Positions 1 through 10,395 are shown, counted from the first letter of the stretch. The stretch is DNA of 64,000 nucleotides from Bacteroides cellulosilyticus (GCF_020091405.1 NZ_CP081903.1:5394501-5458500); one strand, 5' to 3'. Made by a program: numbers and translations. Notes: generated from the letters alone by a model not told the origin.

Positions 1-779
1 ACAAATACAATACCGAAAACAAACAGTACCGGACTGCAAATGATAGCCACAATAACCAGACAAATCTTCAGGAACCAGCCGACAATCATTAACAACGTAT
101 CACCGGTCCTTTGCATAGAAGTACGAGGTTTATCAGACTTCATATAATCGTTTACATTATTTGAAACTCTCTCAAAACCATCAGTTACAGTCTTTCCAAT
201 GTTCTCTACCGTAACAGCTTCGCCGCGCATATTCAACTTTTCAGTCGCCGTACGAGCTTCGGGAATCACTATCCAGCAAATGATATAGATAGGGATCAAG
301 AACTTGAAACCAAAGATTGCGCAAAAAACAAGAATCAAACGGAACCAGGTAGAATCCCAGCCTAAATAAACACTAAGTCCCCCTATCACGCCACCCAGCA
401 TTTTATCGTCCGGATTGCGATACAAACGGCGACGGGTTGAAGTATAAGAAGAATTAGTATCACTATTCCAAGAGCCGGAACCATAACCTTCACCGGAAGC
501 AGCATTCTCCTCCGTACCAGTTTCCATCTCTTCAGGTTTACCCATCCGATTGATTACTTCTTCTGCATCGGTTATAGTGATCACCTGAGAGCCAGCAGTC
601 AGCTTCTCTGAAAAAAGTTCAGAGATGCGGAGTTCGATGTCATTTACAATCTCGTCAGCACCGGCTTGTCGTCTAAAGTGCAGTTTCAGATTGCATAGAT
701 AGTTATCCAAAAGGCGATAGGCGTCTTCATCAATGTGGAAAACAGTTCCGCCCAGATTTACTGTTAATGTCTTTTTCAT
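1..779 (-). CDS. PspC domain membrane protein (3' end cut by window edge)
   Basis: The reading frame starts with MKKTLTVNLGGTVFHIDEDA at 779 and stays open to the window edge, so the C-terminus is missing. The first 110 or so residues are a soluble region with an anti-sigma-like look (YRLLDNYLCNLKLHF, ITDAEEVINRMG). A PspC segment follows (RRRLYRNPDDKMLGGVIGGLSVYLGWD) and then hydrophobic membrane spans (LVFCAIFGFKFLIPIYIICW). PspC-domain proteins are inner-membrane proteins linked to envelope stress; the exact role here is inferred. The gene lies 52 bp downstream of a PadR regulator on the same strand, a pairing common in Bacteroides, which suggests co-transcription and control by that regulator. 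Confidence 0.85.
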   Translation of the reverse strand, partial: MKKTLTVNLGGTVFHIDEDAYRLLDNYLCNLKLHFRRQAGADEIVNDIELRISELFSEKLTAGSQVITITDAEEVINRMGKPEEMETGTEENAASGEGYGSGSWNSDTNSSYTSTRRRLYRNPDDKMLGGVIGGLSVYLGWDSTWFRLILVFCAIFGFKFLIPIYIICWIVIPEARTATEKLNMRGEAVTVENIGKTVTDGFERVSNNVNDYMKSDKPRTSMQRTGDTLLMIVGWFLKICLVIVAIICSPVLFVFGIVF

Positions 780-831
780 TGCTATTCGTTTTTTAAATTT
801 ATACTGATACGAGGTTTTTAATATCCTGAAT

Positions 832-1158
832 CTAATAGTTGGCTATATGATTCACTGTTTCATTCAACTCACGCCAGGAGATTTCCAACTCTCCAAGAAA
901 AACTTCCCCTTTTGGGGTGAGCTTGTAATATTTACGTGGCGGTCCTTGTGTGGACTCTATCCATTCGTAACTTAACAGATCGTCATTCTTCAGACGAGTG
1001 AGCAAGGGGTAAAGCGTTCCTTCCACTACGATTAGCTTGGCTTCTTTAAGTTTCTGGATAATATCCGAAGCGTAGGCCGGTTCTTTGTGAAGCAGTAGCA
1101 TGATGCAATACTCTAACATGCCCTTACGCATTTGCGACTTTACATTATTTACGTCCAT
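832..1158 (-). CDS. PadR family transcriptional regulator
   Basis: This 108-residue protein has the usual length and pattern of short PadR regulators: a winged helix with MRKGMLEYCIMLLLHKEPAY near the start, then GTLYPLLTRLKNDDLL and a wing reading GPPRKYYKLTPKGE. PadR proteins are small dimeric DNA-binding repressors. It is transcribed just ahead of the PspC gene and probably regulates that unit, itself included. A -7 element matching TATCTTTGC lies on the minus strand at 1198-1206, about 40 bp upstream of the start. I see no clear -33 TTTG at the right spacing. Confidence 0.93.
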   Translation of the reverse strand: MDVNNVKSQMRKGMLEYCIMLLLHKEPAYASDIIQKLKEAKLIVVEGTLYPLLTRLKNDDLLSYEWIESTQGPPRKYYKLTPKGEVFLGELEISWRELNETVNHIANY

Positions 1159-1404
1159 CTCTTATTGGTTTACGATTCGACAATTTTCTATTTTACAGCA
1201 AAGATAGCAACTGATTGAAATAGAGCTTTTCTTTGTATGACACAAATATATGCATTATCTTAGTACTATGCAATACAAAGTACCTTGCATTTTATTTAAT
1301 TAACACTATTATCTATTCACACCTTATTAATAAAGCGTCAGGGGAGAGAATAACATATAAGAGAAAAATGTATCTTTGCGGAAAAGATATAAATACAACG
1401 AACT

Positions 1405-1905
1405 ATGTTAACTATCAGAAAAGCAACTACAGCCGATTGTGAGTTGATCCATAAACTTGCATGGCAGATATTTCCGGAGACTTACAAGGATATACTTTCA
1501 CCGGAGCAAAACGATTATATGATGGAATGGATGTACTCCATAGAGAACATCCGCAAGCAAATGGAAGAAGAAGGGCATGTATATTTCATTGGATACAAGG
1601 ACAACGAAGTGTGTGGTTATGTATCTGTGCAACAACAAGGTGAAGACCTATTCCATTTACAGAAAATATATGTACTCCCCTCCTTTCAAGGATCACATTG
1701 CGGTAGCTTCTTATTCCATGAAGCCGTCAAATATATCAAGGAAGTACATCCCGGCCCATGCTTGATGGAATTAAATGTGAACCGCAACAACAAAGCGCTG
1801 AATTTCTATGAACGCATGGGGATGAGAAAATTGAGGGAAGGGGATTTTCCGATAGGGAACGGATATTATATGAATGACTTTATAATGGGGCTGGAAATCA
1901 ATTAG
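1405..1905 (+). CDS. GNAT family N-acetyltransferase
   Basis: This 166-residue protein shows the GNAT fold order: an N-terminal strand (LTIRKATTADCELIHKLAW), a central strand (VCGYVSV), then motif A with the acetyl-CoA loop (KIYVLPSFQGSHCGSFLF), and the C-terminal ALNFYERMGMRK typical of motif B. The substrate cannot be told from sequence. A TATCTTTGC -7 element at 1371-1379 lies 25 bp before the ATG, so the leader is short. It is a single-gene unit, convergent with the peptide transporter and separated from it by a shared terminator. Confidence 0.9.
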   Translation: MLTIRKATTADCELIHKLAWQIFPETYKDILSPEQNDYMMEWMYSIENIRKQMEEEGHVYFIGYKDNEVCGYVSVQQQGEDLFHLQKIYVLPSFQGSHCGSFLFHEAVKYIKEVHPGPCLMELNVNRNNKALNFYERMGMRKLREGDFPIGNGYYMNDFIMGLEIN

Positions 1906-1919
1906 AAATTAAAAAAATT

Positions 1920-1959
1920 AAAGGCTGCGCAGTTCAAAAGAGAACCTTGCGCAGCCTTT
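1920..1959. terminator. Bidirectional intrinsic terminator
   Basis: The 12-bp perfect stem AAAGGCTGCGCA / TGCGCAGCCTTT (1920-1931 and 1948-1959) is flanked by A-rich sequence on the left and T-rich sequence on the right. It sits between the convergent GNAT and POT transporter genes and can serve both. Confidence 0.9.
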
Positions 1960-1983
1960 ATCTTTTTAATTTTCAATTTCTAA

Positions 1984-3546
1984 TTATTCCGTTACTCGTT
2001 CCAACCATTTTACCATGGCAAACATAACACCCATTGACACAAGACAAATAACAAAGAATACAGTCCAGCACTGCCAGATAGGAATCTTATTATACATCAT
2101 AGGACCAAGGAATAAGAAGAGATTTCCTATCGCTGTTGCACCAAGCCACAAGCCTTGACACAAGCCCTGAATATGCTTGGGAGCTACCTTAGAAACAAAT
2201 GAAAGACCAAGCGGCGAAATGAAAAGCTCAGCTACAGTCAAGAAGAAATAAACCACAATCAGCACCCACGGACCAGCCTTCAACCCTGCTTTGGCAGAGT
2301 CAGCCATCGCCTTAAACTCAGTGCCTGAAGGATAACCTTGCATTGCCGAATAAATAGTAAGGAATAAGAAGGCAAGTCCTGCAATACCCATACCAATGGC
2401 AATCTTCTTAGGAGTAGATATTTGCTGACCACGACGGGAAAGCGCACCAAAGAAGAGCATGATGAGCGGAGTAAGTACTATCACAAAGAATGGATTCACA
2501 GCCTGCCAAATTTCGGGTGCAATACTATCGGTTACTACGAAGTCGCGGGCAAAAAGTGAAAGCGACTGTCCGTTCTGGTGGAATGAGAACCAGAAGAAAA
2601 TCACGATACCTAATACAGCAAACAGTGCATACAGACGTTGCTTTATCTCCTTTGCCATAGCTGCTTTCTCTGCAGGGGTATAAGTCACCGATTCTTGTTT
2701 TTCCTTCTTGCCCGGTGTAGGGAATACCTTTCGACATGCAATGAAAATGAAAAGAGAAATAAGCATAGCTACTACTGATGCTATGAATGAATAGTGGATA
2801 CCTGTATTAAATACGTCAAGATATTGGGTACAGAAAACGCTCAAATCAGTTGTTACCGTACCTCCTACTTTGACAACCAGTTCATTTAGGTTAGAGAGAT
2901 TATCGGAAGCCATATTGGCACCTTCCTTAATATATTGATGGCACAATGCAGGCAGATCAGCATTATACATCATGCTGTGAACCTTCAGCCACCATTCTCT
3001 AAGCAGGGGAGCAACAAAAGGTGCAATCAAACCACCAATATTGATGAATACATAGAATATCTGAAAACCAGAATCACGACGGCTCTTAGCCAGCTTCAAG
3101 GCTTCAGGTCCTTTTTTCTCAGCTTCTTTTTCAAGGTTGTCGTACATCTGACCTACGATAGCCTGTAAGTTTCCTTTAAAAAGTCCGTTACCGAAAGCAA
3201 TGAAAAACAAAGAGACACAAGTCAAAGGAAGCAACCAACCAATATTTTCAGCAGTAGACAGTACAGGAATAGATAGAATGACATAACCCAATGACATCAC
3301 TATCAATCCTGACATGATTGTTCCTTTATAGTTTTGCGTCCTATCGGCAATAATACCGCCTACCAAACTCAGTACATAGATACCACAATAAAAGACCGAG
3401 TAGATAATGGAACTGGTTTCGTCACTCAGGCCGAATTTGGAGCAGAGGAACAGTACCAGTACGGCATTCATGATGTAGTAGCCGAACCTTTCGCCCATAT
3501 TGGAGATAGCAGCTGCCAACAGACCTTTAGGATGATTCTTGAACAT
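1984..3546 (-). CDS. POT family peptide MFS transporter
   Basis: This 520-residue polytopic membrane protein begins MFKNHPKGLLAAAISNMGER and continues FGYYIM, which matches the proton-coupled oligopeptide transporter signature (ERFxYY) in the first helix. About twelve or more hydrophobic segments follow, and the C-terminal ELFISPLGLSFVSKVAPKH is the second family signature. A large loop between helices 6 and 7 (residues about 185-245) is longer than in compact POT proteins. The family imports di- and tripeptides with protons across the inner membrane. A TATATTTGC element on the minus strand (3596-3604) about 50 bp upstream suggests its own promoter. Confidence 0.92.
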   Translation of the reverse strand: MFKNHPKGLLAAAISNMGERFGYYIMNAVLVLFLCSKFGLSDETSSIIYSVFYCGIYVLSLVGGIIADRTQNYKGTIMSGLIVMSLGYVILSIPVLSTAENIGWLLPLTCVSLFFIAFGNGLFKGNLQAIVGQMYDNLEKEAEKKGPEALKLAKSRRDSGFQIFYVFINIGGLIAPFVAPLLREWWLKVHSMMYNADLPALCHQYIKEGANMASDNLSNLNELVVKVGGTVTTDLSVFCTQYLDVFNTGIHYSFIASVVAMLISLFIFIACRKVFPTPGKKEKQESVTYTPAEKAAMAKEIKQRLYALFAVLGIVIFFWFSFHQNGQSLSLFARDFVVTDSIAPEIWQAVNPFFVIVLTPLIMLFFGALSRRGQQISTPKKIAIGMGIAGLAFLFLTIYSAMQGYPSGTEFKAMADSAKAGLKAGPWVLIVVYFFLTVAELFISPLGLSFVSKVAPKHIQGLCQGLWLGATAIGNLFLFLGPMMYNKIPIWQCWTVFFVICLVSMGVMFAMVKWLERVTE

Positions 3547-3639
3547 AGATATAAGTTTTTAAATTAGTAATTAGATTGATTTTCGTTTATTAAATGCAAA
3601 TATATACATTTTGCTGAAATAACCTGTAAAAAAGTGAAA

Positions 3640-4119
3640 TTAGTCATGAAAAAGGATGCAAACTTCAGCATGAACCTCCTTAATTAAATCATTTGGATCA
3701 AGTTTAAGTTGCAGGCCACGCTGACCTGCGCTTATGTAGATATAAGGATAATTGAGACAAGATTCATGAATGTATGTAGGAAAAGGTTTCTTCATGCCGA
3801 TAGGAGTACATCCACCACGAATATATCCCGTCAAAGGAAGTAATTCTTTCATCGGAATAAGATCACACTTCTTATTACCGGAAGCCTTAGCCGCCAATTT
3901 TAAATCTACCTCATGCTCACCGGGGATGACACATACGAAATAGCCATTCTTATCGCCATGCAGGACAAGGGTTTTGAATACCTGTTCGATATTCTCCCCC
4001 AAACTGTCCGCCACATGAATAGCGCTTAAATCGTTTTCATCCACTTCATAGGGAATGAGTTCGTATGGTATTTTGGCTTTATCCAAAAGCCTCGCCGCAT
4101 TCGTTTTATTGATTTTCAT
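3640..4119 (-). CDS. ybaK: YbaK/EbsC-type Cys-tRNA(Pro) deacylase
   Basis: This 159-residue single-domain protein belongs to the YbaK/ProX superfamily of trans-editing aminoacyl-tRNA deacylases, which hydrolyse mischarged Cys-tRNA(Pro). Visible marks are the N-terminal LDKAKIPYELIPYE, the lysine in KASGNKKCDLIP that is the conserved catalytic position, and the GGCTPIG loop. The start lies only 3 bp after the uvrA stop, so it is co-transcribed with uvrA. The pairing looks like operon packing rather than a shared pathway. Confidence 0.9.
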   Translation of the reverse strand: MKINKTNAARLLDKAKIPYELIPYEVDENDLSAIHVADSLGENIEQVFKTLVLHGDKNGYFVCVIPGEHEVDLKLAAKASGNKKCDLIPMKELLPLTGYIRGGCTPIGMKKPFPTYIHESCLNYPYIYISAGQRGLQLKLDPNDLIKEVHAEVCILFHD

Positions 4120-4122
4120 AAT

Positions 4123-6951
4123 TTATCCTTTCAATTCTTCTCGCAAAAACTTAGGGGTATATCCCTTCTTACTCTTGGCCACTTCTTCCGGTGTGCCGCA
4201 ACTGAGGAGTTGCCCCCCACCCTTACCACCGTCAGGACCCATATCGATGATATAATCTGCCATCTTGATAACATCCAGATTGTGCTCGATGACAATCACT
4301 GTGTTACCTTTGTCCACCAGTTTATTAAGTACATTCATCAGTACACGAATGTCCTCGAAGTGAAGTCCGGTAGTAGGCTCATCAAGGATATAAAGGGTTT
4401 TTCCCGTATCTCGCTTGGAAAGTTCCGTAGCCAATTTCACACGTTGGCTTTCGCCGCCGGAAAGTGTGGTGGAAGATTGTCCCAACTTTATATATCCCAG
4501 ACCGACTTCCTGTATCACCTTAATCTTATTCAGAATCTGCGGCACATTTTCAAAGAACTCCACCGCACGGTTAATGGTCATATCCAGTACATCAGCAATG
4601 GATTTTCCCTTGAAGCGCACTTCCAATGTCTCACGATTATAGCGTTTGCCATGACAGACTTCACAGGGTACATATACATCGGGCAGGAAGTTCATTTCAA
4701 TTGTTTTGTAACCATTTCCCTGGCACGCTTCACAACGTCCGCCACTTACATTAAAGGAGAAGCGCCCCGGTTTATAACCGCGTATCTTGGCTTCCGGTAA
4801 TCCTACAAACAAATTACGAATATCAGAAAAGACTCCCGTATAAGTGGCCGGATTAGAACGCGGCGTACGCCCCAACGGAGACTGATCCACATTTACCACC
4901 TTATCGATGTTTTCCAATCCTTCGATGCTATCGTATTCCAGAGGATCCTGAAGCGAGCGATAGAACTTCTGCGAAAGAATAGGTTGCAATGTTTCGTTGA
5001 TAAGCGTAGATTTTCCGCTGCCGGATACACCGGTGACACAGATCAACTTACCAAGAGGAAATTCCACATCTACCCCTTTCAGGTTATTCCCCCGTGCACC
5101 ACGCAGCCAAAGGCTATGTCCATTACCTTCACGACGTTTTTGGGGTATTTCTATCTCACGTTCACCATTGAGATATTGCGATGTCAGCGTATGCGTCTCC
5201 AACATTTCCTTGGGAGTTCCTGCAAAAACAACCTCACCACCCAAGCGTCCGGCTTTCGGTCCCATATCAATCACATAATCGGCAGCCATCATCATATCCT
5301 TATCATGCTCCACAACAATGACGGAGTTACCGATATCCCTCAGCTCTTTCAGAGAATGAATTAGCCGCTGGTTATCCCGCTGATGCAAGCCAATACTCGG
5401 CTCATCAAGAATATAAAGCACATTCACCAATTGCGAACCGATTTGAGTAGCCAAACGGATACGCTGGCTCTCACCGCCGGAAAGGGTTACAGAACCACGG
5501 TCAAGAGCAAGGTAATCCAGTCCCACATCCAACAGGAATTTCAAACGGGTGCGGATTTCTTTCAATATCTCGACAGCAATTTGTTTCTGTTTATTATCCA
5601 GATACTGATCGACATTCATCAACCAGTCGTAAAGCTCATTGATATCCATACAAGACAGTTCATAAATATTCTTATCATGGATACGGAAATGAAGGGCTTC
5701 TTTATTCAACCTCGCTCCTTTACATTCAGGGCATACAGCAGTCTTAGCAAATTGTTCCGCCCACTTTTGCGCAGTAGCGGAAGCATCCTTTTCCTGTAAC
5801 ATCTGAATATACTTCACTACTCCCTCAAACGTTACAAAGTAATCGGAGGAAGTGCCGATAAGGGAGCTTTTAATCTTAATACGTTCATCCGAACCGTAGA
5901 GAATTTCATCAATGGCTTCATCCGGCAATTCCTTAACAGGAGTCTTCAGGGTAGCTTCATATTTTTCCAATAAAGCGGCAATCTGCCAGAAAATCATGCT
6001 ATTCTTGTACTTACCTAATGGAATGACAGCTCCTTCGTATATAGAAAGCTCCCGATCCGGAATCACTTTTTCCACATCAATCTGATTCACAACTCCCAAT
6101 CCCTTACATTTAGGGCAAGCACCTTGCGGAGAGTTGAATGAAAAATTGTGGGGTGCCGGCTCACGGTAGGACAACCCGGTAACAGGACACATCAACCGCT
6201 TACTATAGTGACGAACATTTTCGGATTGCAAATCAAGTATCATCAACAGGCCGTCACCTTGCTGCATCGCGGTAGCCACACTGTTTTTCAGACGAACATC
6301 ATCTTTATCCGTCACAACCAGCTTATCAATAACCACTTCTATATCATGATTCTTATAGCGGTCCAGCTTCATGCCGGGTAATGCCTCCCTGATTTCACCG
6401 TCTACACGAACATAGAGATACCCTTTCTTACGCACCTGTTCGAACAGTTCTTTATAATGCCCCTTACGAGTACGGACTAATGGAGCCAGAATATAAATTT
6501 TCTTGCCTTTATAATCATTCAGGATCAAATCAAGGATTTGCTCTTCAGTGTATTTTACCATTCTTTCACCCGAAAGATAAGAATAAGCTATACCGGCACG
6601 TGCATAAAGCAAACGTAAATAATCATAAATTTCCGTTGTAGTGCCGACTGTAGAGCGGGGATTCTTATTCGTCGTTTTTTGTTCAATAGAAATAACCGGA
6701 CTCAATCCCGTAATCTTATCGACATCGGGACGCTCCAGATTTCCCAGGAAATTGCGGGCATACGCAGAAAATGTTTCGATATACCGACGCTGTCCTTCGG
6801 CAAAAATCGTGTCGAATGCCAAGGACGACTTGCCGCTTCCGCTCAGTCCCGTAATAACGGTAAGGCTGTTACGGGGAATTTCCGCATCGATATTTTTTAG
6901 ATTGTGCACGCGCGCACCATATACATTGATGTATTCTGTTTCTTCTGTCAT
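4123..6951 (-). CDS. uvrA: UvrA, excinuclease ABC subunit A
   Basis: At 942 residues this is full length. UvrA is the damage-sensing ATPase of nucleotide excision repair, acting as a dimer with UvrB. It has two ABC modules: Walker [10 protein letters not shown] near residue 34 and GVSGSGKST near residue 635, each with an LSGGESQR signature and an ILDEP Walker B. Zinc-binding pairs are visible at CPKCKGLG and [10 protein letters not shown] in the first half and [10 protein letters not shown] and [10 protein letters not shown] in the second. The ATG directly abuts the stop of the upstream CHU_C gene, and ybaK follows after 3 bp, so the three form one minus-strand unit. UvrB is encoded separately about 7 kb away. 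Confidence 0.98.
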   Translation of the reverse strand: MTEETEYINVYGARVHNLKNIDAEIPRNSLTVITGLSGSGKSSLAFDTIFAEGQRRYIETFSAYARNFLGNLERPDVDKITGLSPVISIEQKTTNKNPRSTVGTTTEIYDYLRLLYARAGIAYSYLSGERMVKYTEEQILDLILNDYKGKKIYILAPLVRTRKGHYKELFEQVRKKGYLYVRVDGEIREALPGMKLDRYKNHDIEVVIDKLVVTDKDDVRLKNSVATAMQQGDGLLMILDLQSENVRHYSKRLMCPVTGLSYREPAPHNFSFNSPQGACPKCKGLGVVNQIDVEKVIPDRELSIYEGAVIPLGKYKNSMIFWQIAALLEKYEATLKTPVKELPDEAIDEILYGSDERIKIKSSLIGTSSDYFVTFEGVVKYIQMLQEKDASATAQKWAEQFAKTAVCPECKGARLNKEALHFRIHDKNIYELSCMDINELYDWLMNVDQYLDNKQKQIAVEILKEIRTRLKFLLDVGLDYLALDRGSVTLSGGESQRIRLATQIGSQLVNVLYILDEPSIGLHQRDNQRLIHSLKELRDIGNSVIVVEHDKDMMMAADYVIDMGPKAGRLGGEVVFAGTPKEMLETHTLTSQYLNGEREIEIPQKRREGNGHSLWLRGARGNNLKGVDVEFPLGKLICVTGVSGSGKSTLINETLQPILSQKFYRSLQDPLEYDSIEGLENIDKVVNVDQSPLGRTPRSNPATYTGVFSDIRNLFVGLPEAKIRGYKPGRFSFNVSGGRCEACQGNGYKTIEMNFLPDVYVPCEVCHGKRYNRETLEVRFKGKSIADVLDMTINRAVEFFENVPQILNKIKVIQEVGLGYIKLGQSSTTLSGGESQRVKLATELSKRDTGKTLYILDEPTTGLHFEDIRVLMNVLNKLVDKGNTVIVIEHNLDVIKMADYIIDMGPDGGKGGGQLLSCGTPEEVAKSKKGYTPKFLREELKG

Positions 6952-7671
6952 TTATCTTAATATATTAATATCACTTTTAATCTTGTAATTAACTCCATCT
7001 GCTCCCTCCGCTTCTACCACTATAAAATAAACACCTTCAGGGACATTCTTTCCATGCGCAGTACCATCCCATCCTGCATCAATATTCTGCAATCCCCAGC
7101 GGTAAAGTTCCTGTCCCCAACGATTGAAAACATACGCATTGAAGCGAACCAGCGACTTGTGCTTTACACGAAACACATCATTCACTCCGTCGCCATTAGG
7201 CGAAAAAGCATTCGGCACTTTAAGCTCCGATTCAGTAATGCGGATCATAAAAGTACCGGAAATATTCGTTTCTTCCGTCTCAATATCCGTTATAATCAGA
7301 CGGACATAAAACATACCTGACTCCTGAAAACTATAAATAGTTTCAGCATCAAAACGTGTCAGAAAGATATCGTTGAAAGCAGCGTCGCGAGAAAAATTCC
7401 ACTCATAACGCAGATTTACCGTTTCGTCCGATTCTCCTCCGGAATCTTCGTCTCTCCACACGAATCGGAATTCAAGAGGAGCAGCACCGGTATATGTATC
7501 ATCTGGCGAAATGGTAACTTTCTCTTCAGGAATTGCTCCGTTTTCAGAAAGCAAGATTGCCACGGGAGACATATCCAACAGTTCTGTCTTTCCCCCGTCA
7601 GCCCACACCGGTAAATATCCAAGCAGCAACATTGCTGCACAACCGATATATGAAAACAATCCGCATCGCAT
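6952..7671 (-). CDS. Exported protein with gliding-motility-type C-terminal (CHU_C) domain
   Basis: The C-terminus carries a clear CHU_C/type B sorting-like domain: [18 protein letters not shown], then [31 protein letters not shown] and a final strand. I chose the internal ATG at 7671 because it begins a good signal peptide ([20 protein letters not shown], then PVWA). The frame is open further upstream to an ATG at 7785, but that extension has no export signal. The middle part looks like an immunoglobulin/PKD-like sandwich (residues about 50-130). In other Bacteroidetes such tails direct type IX secretion; whether that machinery exists here is not visible. The stop abuts the uvrA ATG. Confidence 0.8.
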   Translation of the reverse strand: MRCGLFSYIGCAAMLLLGYLPVWADGGKTELLDMSPVAILLSENGAIPEEKVTISPDDTYTGAAPLEFRFVWRDEDSGGESDETVNLRYEWNFSRDAAFNDIFLTRFDAETIYSFQESGMFYVRLIITDIETEETNISGTFMIRITESELKVPNAFSPNGDGVNDVFRVKHKSLVRFNAYVFNRWGQELYRWGLQNIDAGWDGTAHGKNVPEGVYFIVVEAEGADGVNYKIKSDINILR

Positions 7672-7790
7672 AATACCTGCAAAAATAACGGTTTCCAAGC
7701 GAATATCAGCGGATACATCGGATTTTTCAGTTTTAAAATGCACAATATTATTTCTTAACGCATTCCTTTCGTTAATTTTAGGCAAAATTC

Positions 7791-7800
7791 TTACCTTTGC
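7791..7800 (+). promoter_or_regulatory. Probable -7 promoter element of the LysM gene
   Basis: TAccTTTGC (7792-7800) matches the Bacteroides -7 consensus TAnnTTTG and lies 41 bp before the ATG at 7842. The longest open frame would start inside this element, which supports the downstream start. The -33 region is poor. Confidence 0.6.
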
Positions 7801-7841
7801 AGCTACTTTGGGAAATTGTAAACGTAAACCAACGATATCGA

Positions 7842-9620
7842 ATGAGAACGATTAACCGGATTTTCTGCTCCTTGCTGCTTGCCGGTGCATGCAGTCTCGG
7901 AGCTATTGCGCAAGAGAACCAGTCATATTTTCTGCATACCATTGAAAAAGGGCAAAGCCTTTATTCCATATCCAGTATGTATGGTGTCACACAGTCGGAC
8001 ATCGTGAAGTTGAATCCAGGAAGCGATGAAAAAATATTTGTAGGACGCACTCTCCGTATTCCACGGACAGCTGCCAATACTCAGACAGAGACCTTTCACA
8101 CCATAGCACAAGGCGAGACGCTCTATCGGCTAACCGTCAAGTACGGTGTGTCTGCCAAAGCCATTTGTGATGCCAATCCCGGACTGAGTGCGGAAAACTT
8201 CCGCATCGGGCAGGTAATACGCATACCTTCTGCCAGCGAAACCGATGTGGTTACCACTGAAAATGTTACAGAGGTTGCCATCCCCACTATCCAAGGCCCC
8301 GTACAATCACGTTGCCGGGATATGCATAAGGTAAAACGGAAAGAAACCGTATACAGCATCAGTCGTGAATATGGCATCTCAGAGGCAGAATTAATAGCTG
8401 CCAACCCTGAATTGCAAGGTGAAGATAAGATTAAAAAAGGTACTTTCCTATGTATCCCTTATCCTACCGCACAAGTAGAGAAACCCGCGCAACCACAGGT
8501 AGCACCCAGCAACAGTGAATTATTCAGCGAAAATAAAAAAGAAACAGAACGCTTCAGCACTATCAAAGCCGCTCTTATCCTTCCTTTCCTGGATGTTTCC
8601 AAAAGTGAAGCGGCACGCATGGTAGAATACTACGAAGGATTCCTCATGGCCGTAGACAGTTTGAAACGCAGTGGAGTTTCCATTGATCTATACACTTACA
8701 ACTCAGGACCTGAGAATGCGTCTCTGAACTCCATTCTTTCCAAAAAAGAAATGAAAGATATGGATATTATCTTTGGGCCGTTACACCAGCAGCAAGTCAA
8801 ACCTTTGGCAGATTTTGCACAGAAGAATGATATCCGACTGGTAGTACCGTTTACCTCCAAAGACAATAACGTATTCCGCAATCCGTCCATTTATCAGATT
8901 AATACTCCTCAATCATACCTTTATTCTGAAGTGTACGATCACTTTGTACGTCAGTTCCCGAATGCTAACGTAATCTTTATAGAAGCCAGCACGGGCACAA
9001 AAGATAAAGTAGAATTTATCAAAGGTCTGAAAGACGAACTGAAAAACCGCTCCATTCCTATGAAATCATTGAAAGAGGATGCAACGGTAGAATCTCTGAA
9101 AACAGTATTACGTACCGACCGGGAAAATATATTCATTCCCACTTCGGGAAACAATATGACTTTGATAAAGATACTTCCCCAATTGACTTTGTTGGTTCGC
9201 GATAATCCGGAAAGCAATATTCATTTGTTCGGTTATCCGGAATGGCAAACTTATACAAAAGATCACTTGGAAGCATTCTTCGAACTGGATACTTACTTCT
9301 ATTCATCATTCTATACCAACAACCTGTTACCTGCCGCCATCAATTTCACGAAGAGTTATCGCAGATGGTACGGTAAGGAAATGGACGAACGCTATCCCAA
9401 ATTCGGAATGTTGGGCTTCGATACCGGCTATTTCTTCCTGAAAGGTCTGTCGCGTTATGGTTCTGAATTAGAAAAGAACATGCAACGCATGGATCTGGTG
9501 CCTATCCAGACCGGATTCAAATTCCAACGTGTAAACAATTGGGGTGGATTCATCAACAAGAAAGTATTCTTTGTACGTTTCACCAAGAATTATGAGTTGG
9601 TAAAACTGGATTATGATTGA
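7842..9620 (+). CDS. LysM-repeat protein with periplasmic-binding (ABC substrate-binding-like) domain
   Basis: I start at ATG 7842 (MRTINRIFCSLLLAGACSLG, a signal peptide ending near AIAQ), giving 592 residues. Three LysM repeats follow, at about residues 30-75 (HTIEKGQSLYSISSMYGVTQ), 83-130 (HTIAQGETLYRLTVKYGVSA) and 160-210 (HKVKRKETVYSISREYGISE). LysM binds peptidoglycan. The remaining 340 or so residues read as a type 1 periplasmic-binding fold (AALILPFLDVSKSEAARMVE, DIIFGPLHQQQVKPLADFA). The protein probably sits on peptidoglycan in the periplasm; its ligand is unknown. A PorT-like barrel gene follows at once, and this pair is often seen together in Bacteroides. Confidence 0.9.
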   Translation: MRTINRIFCSLLLAGACSLGAIAQENQSYFLHTIEKGQSLYSISSMYGVTQSDIVKLNPGSDEKIFVGRTLRIPRTAANTQTETFHTIAQGETLYRLTVKYGVSAKAICDANPGLSAENFRIGQVIRIPSASETDVVTTENVTEVAIPTIQGPVQSRCRDMHKVKRKETVYSISREYGISEAELIAANPELQGEDKIKKGTFLCIPYPTAQVEKPAQPQVAPSNSELFSENKKETERFSTIKAALILPFLDVSKSEAARMVEYYEGFLMAVDSLKRSGVSIDLYTYNSGPENASLNSILSKKEMKDMDIIFGPLHQQQVKPLADFAQKNDIRLVVPFTSKDNNVFRNPSIYQINTPQSYLYSEVYDHFVRQFPNANVIFIEASTGTKDKVEFIKGLKDELKNRSIPMKSLKEDATVESLKTVLRTDRENIFIPTSGNNMTLIKILPQLTLLVRDNPESNIHLFGYPEWQTYTKDHLEAFFELDTYFYSSFYTNNLLPAAINFTKSYRRWYGKEMDERYPKFGMLGFDTGYFFLKGLSRYGSELEKNMQRMDLVPIQTGFKFQRVNNWGGFINKKVFFVRFTKNYELVKLDYD

Positions 9621-9646
9621 TTACAGAAGTTTTAAATCCAAAGACA

Positions 9647-10330
9647 ATGAAGATGAAAAATAGTATAGGGGCTGTCTTGTTGCTTGCCGCATGGGCTTTG
9701 CCCAGTCATGCACAGATTGGCGAACAACGCCAGAATTTTGCAGTAGGCTTCAACGGTGGTATCAATATCAATAGCGTCAGCTTCTCTCCTACGGTCCGGC
9801 AAAAAAGCCTGATGGGTATCAACGGAGGCTTAACAGCACGCTATATCTCCGAGAAATACTTCAGCATGATTTGTGGCGCACAAGTCGAACTGAACTTTTC
9901 TCAACATGGTTGGAGTGAATTCGATGAAGATCACCCCGAACTGGAATATATACGCAAGATGAATTATGTAGAAATACCGCTTCTGGCACATCTGGCATTC
10001 GGCAGAGACCGTGGAGTGCAGTTTTTCGTTCATGCAGGTCCGCAAATAGGCTTTTTTATCAGCGATACCAGGAAGAAGAATGACGCATGGAACAACTATA
10101 CCTCTACTCCTGAGCAACACGATAAGAATGTAGAAAACAAATTCGATTATGGTATTACCGGTGGTGCCGGATTGGAACTACGTACCAAAGCCGGTAATTT
10201 CCTTGTAGAGGGCAGGTACTACTATGCCCTGTCCGACTTTTACAAAAGTACCAAGAAAGACTATTTCTCCCGTTCAGCACACGGCACTATAGTAGCGAAA
10301 ATAACCTATCTGTTTGATCTCAAAAAATAA
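9647..10330 (+). CDS. PorT-family outer-membrane beta-barrel protein
   Basis: The start at 9647 gives a clean signal peptide (MKMKNSIGAVLLLAAWALPS, cut after SHA). The open frame extends upstream to 9617, overlapping the previous stop, but without an export signal. The mature part of about 205 residues alternates short beta strands and turns (FAVGFNGGININSVSF, YVEIPLLAHLAFG, FFVHAGPQIGFFISD, GITGGAGLELRT) and ends in aromatic-rich strands, as in the PorT/OMP_b-brl_2 group. PorT proteins are small outer-membrane barrels, some linked to secretion in Porphyromonas. It is probably translated with the LysM gene, 26 bp upstream. Confidence 0.88.
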   Translation: MKMKNSIGAVLLLAAWALPSHAQIGEQRQNFAVGFNGGININSVSFSPTVRQKSLMGINGGLTARYISEKYFSMICGAQVELNFSQHGWSEFDEDHPELEYIRKMNYVEIPLLAHLAFGRDRGVQFFVHAGPQIGFFISDTRKKNDAWNNYTSTPEQHDKNVENKFDYGITGGAGLELRTKAGNFLVEGRYYYALSDFYKSTKKDYFSRSAHGTIVAKITYLFDLKK

Positions 10331-10391
10331 ATTACCTAATACGGAAGAATAAATTACTCAATACAGAAAAATAAATTCCCCAATACAAGAT
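10326..10391. repeat. Three tandem 22-bp degenerate repeats
   Basis: Three consecutive 22-bp units (10326-10347, 10348-10369, 10370-10391) share AATAAATTnCnnAATACnnnAn. They begin on the stop codon of the PorT gene and end just before its terminator. They look like slippage products; no function is apparent. Confidence 0.7.
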
Positions 10392-10395
10392 AAAA

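Noticed and set aside
7672..7785. Upstream start for the CHU_C-domain protein
   Set aside because: The extension has no signal sequence, whereas the internal Met at 7671 begins a typical one.
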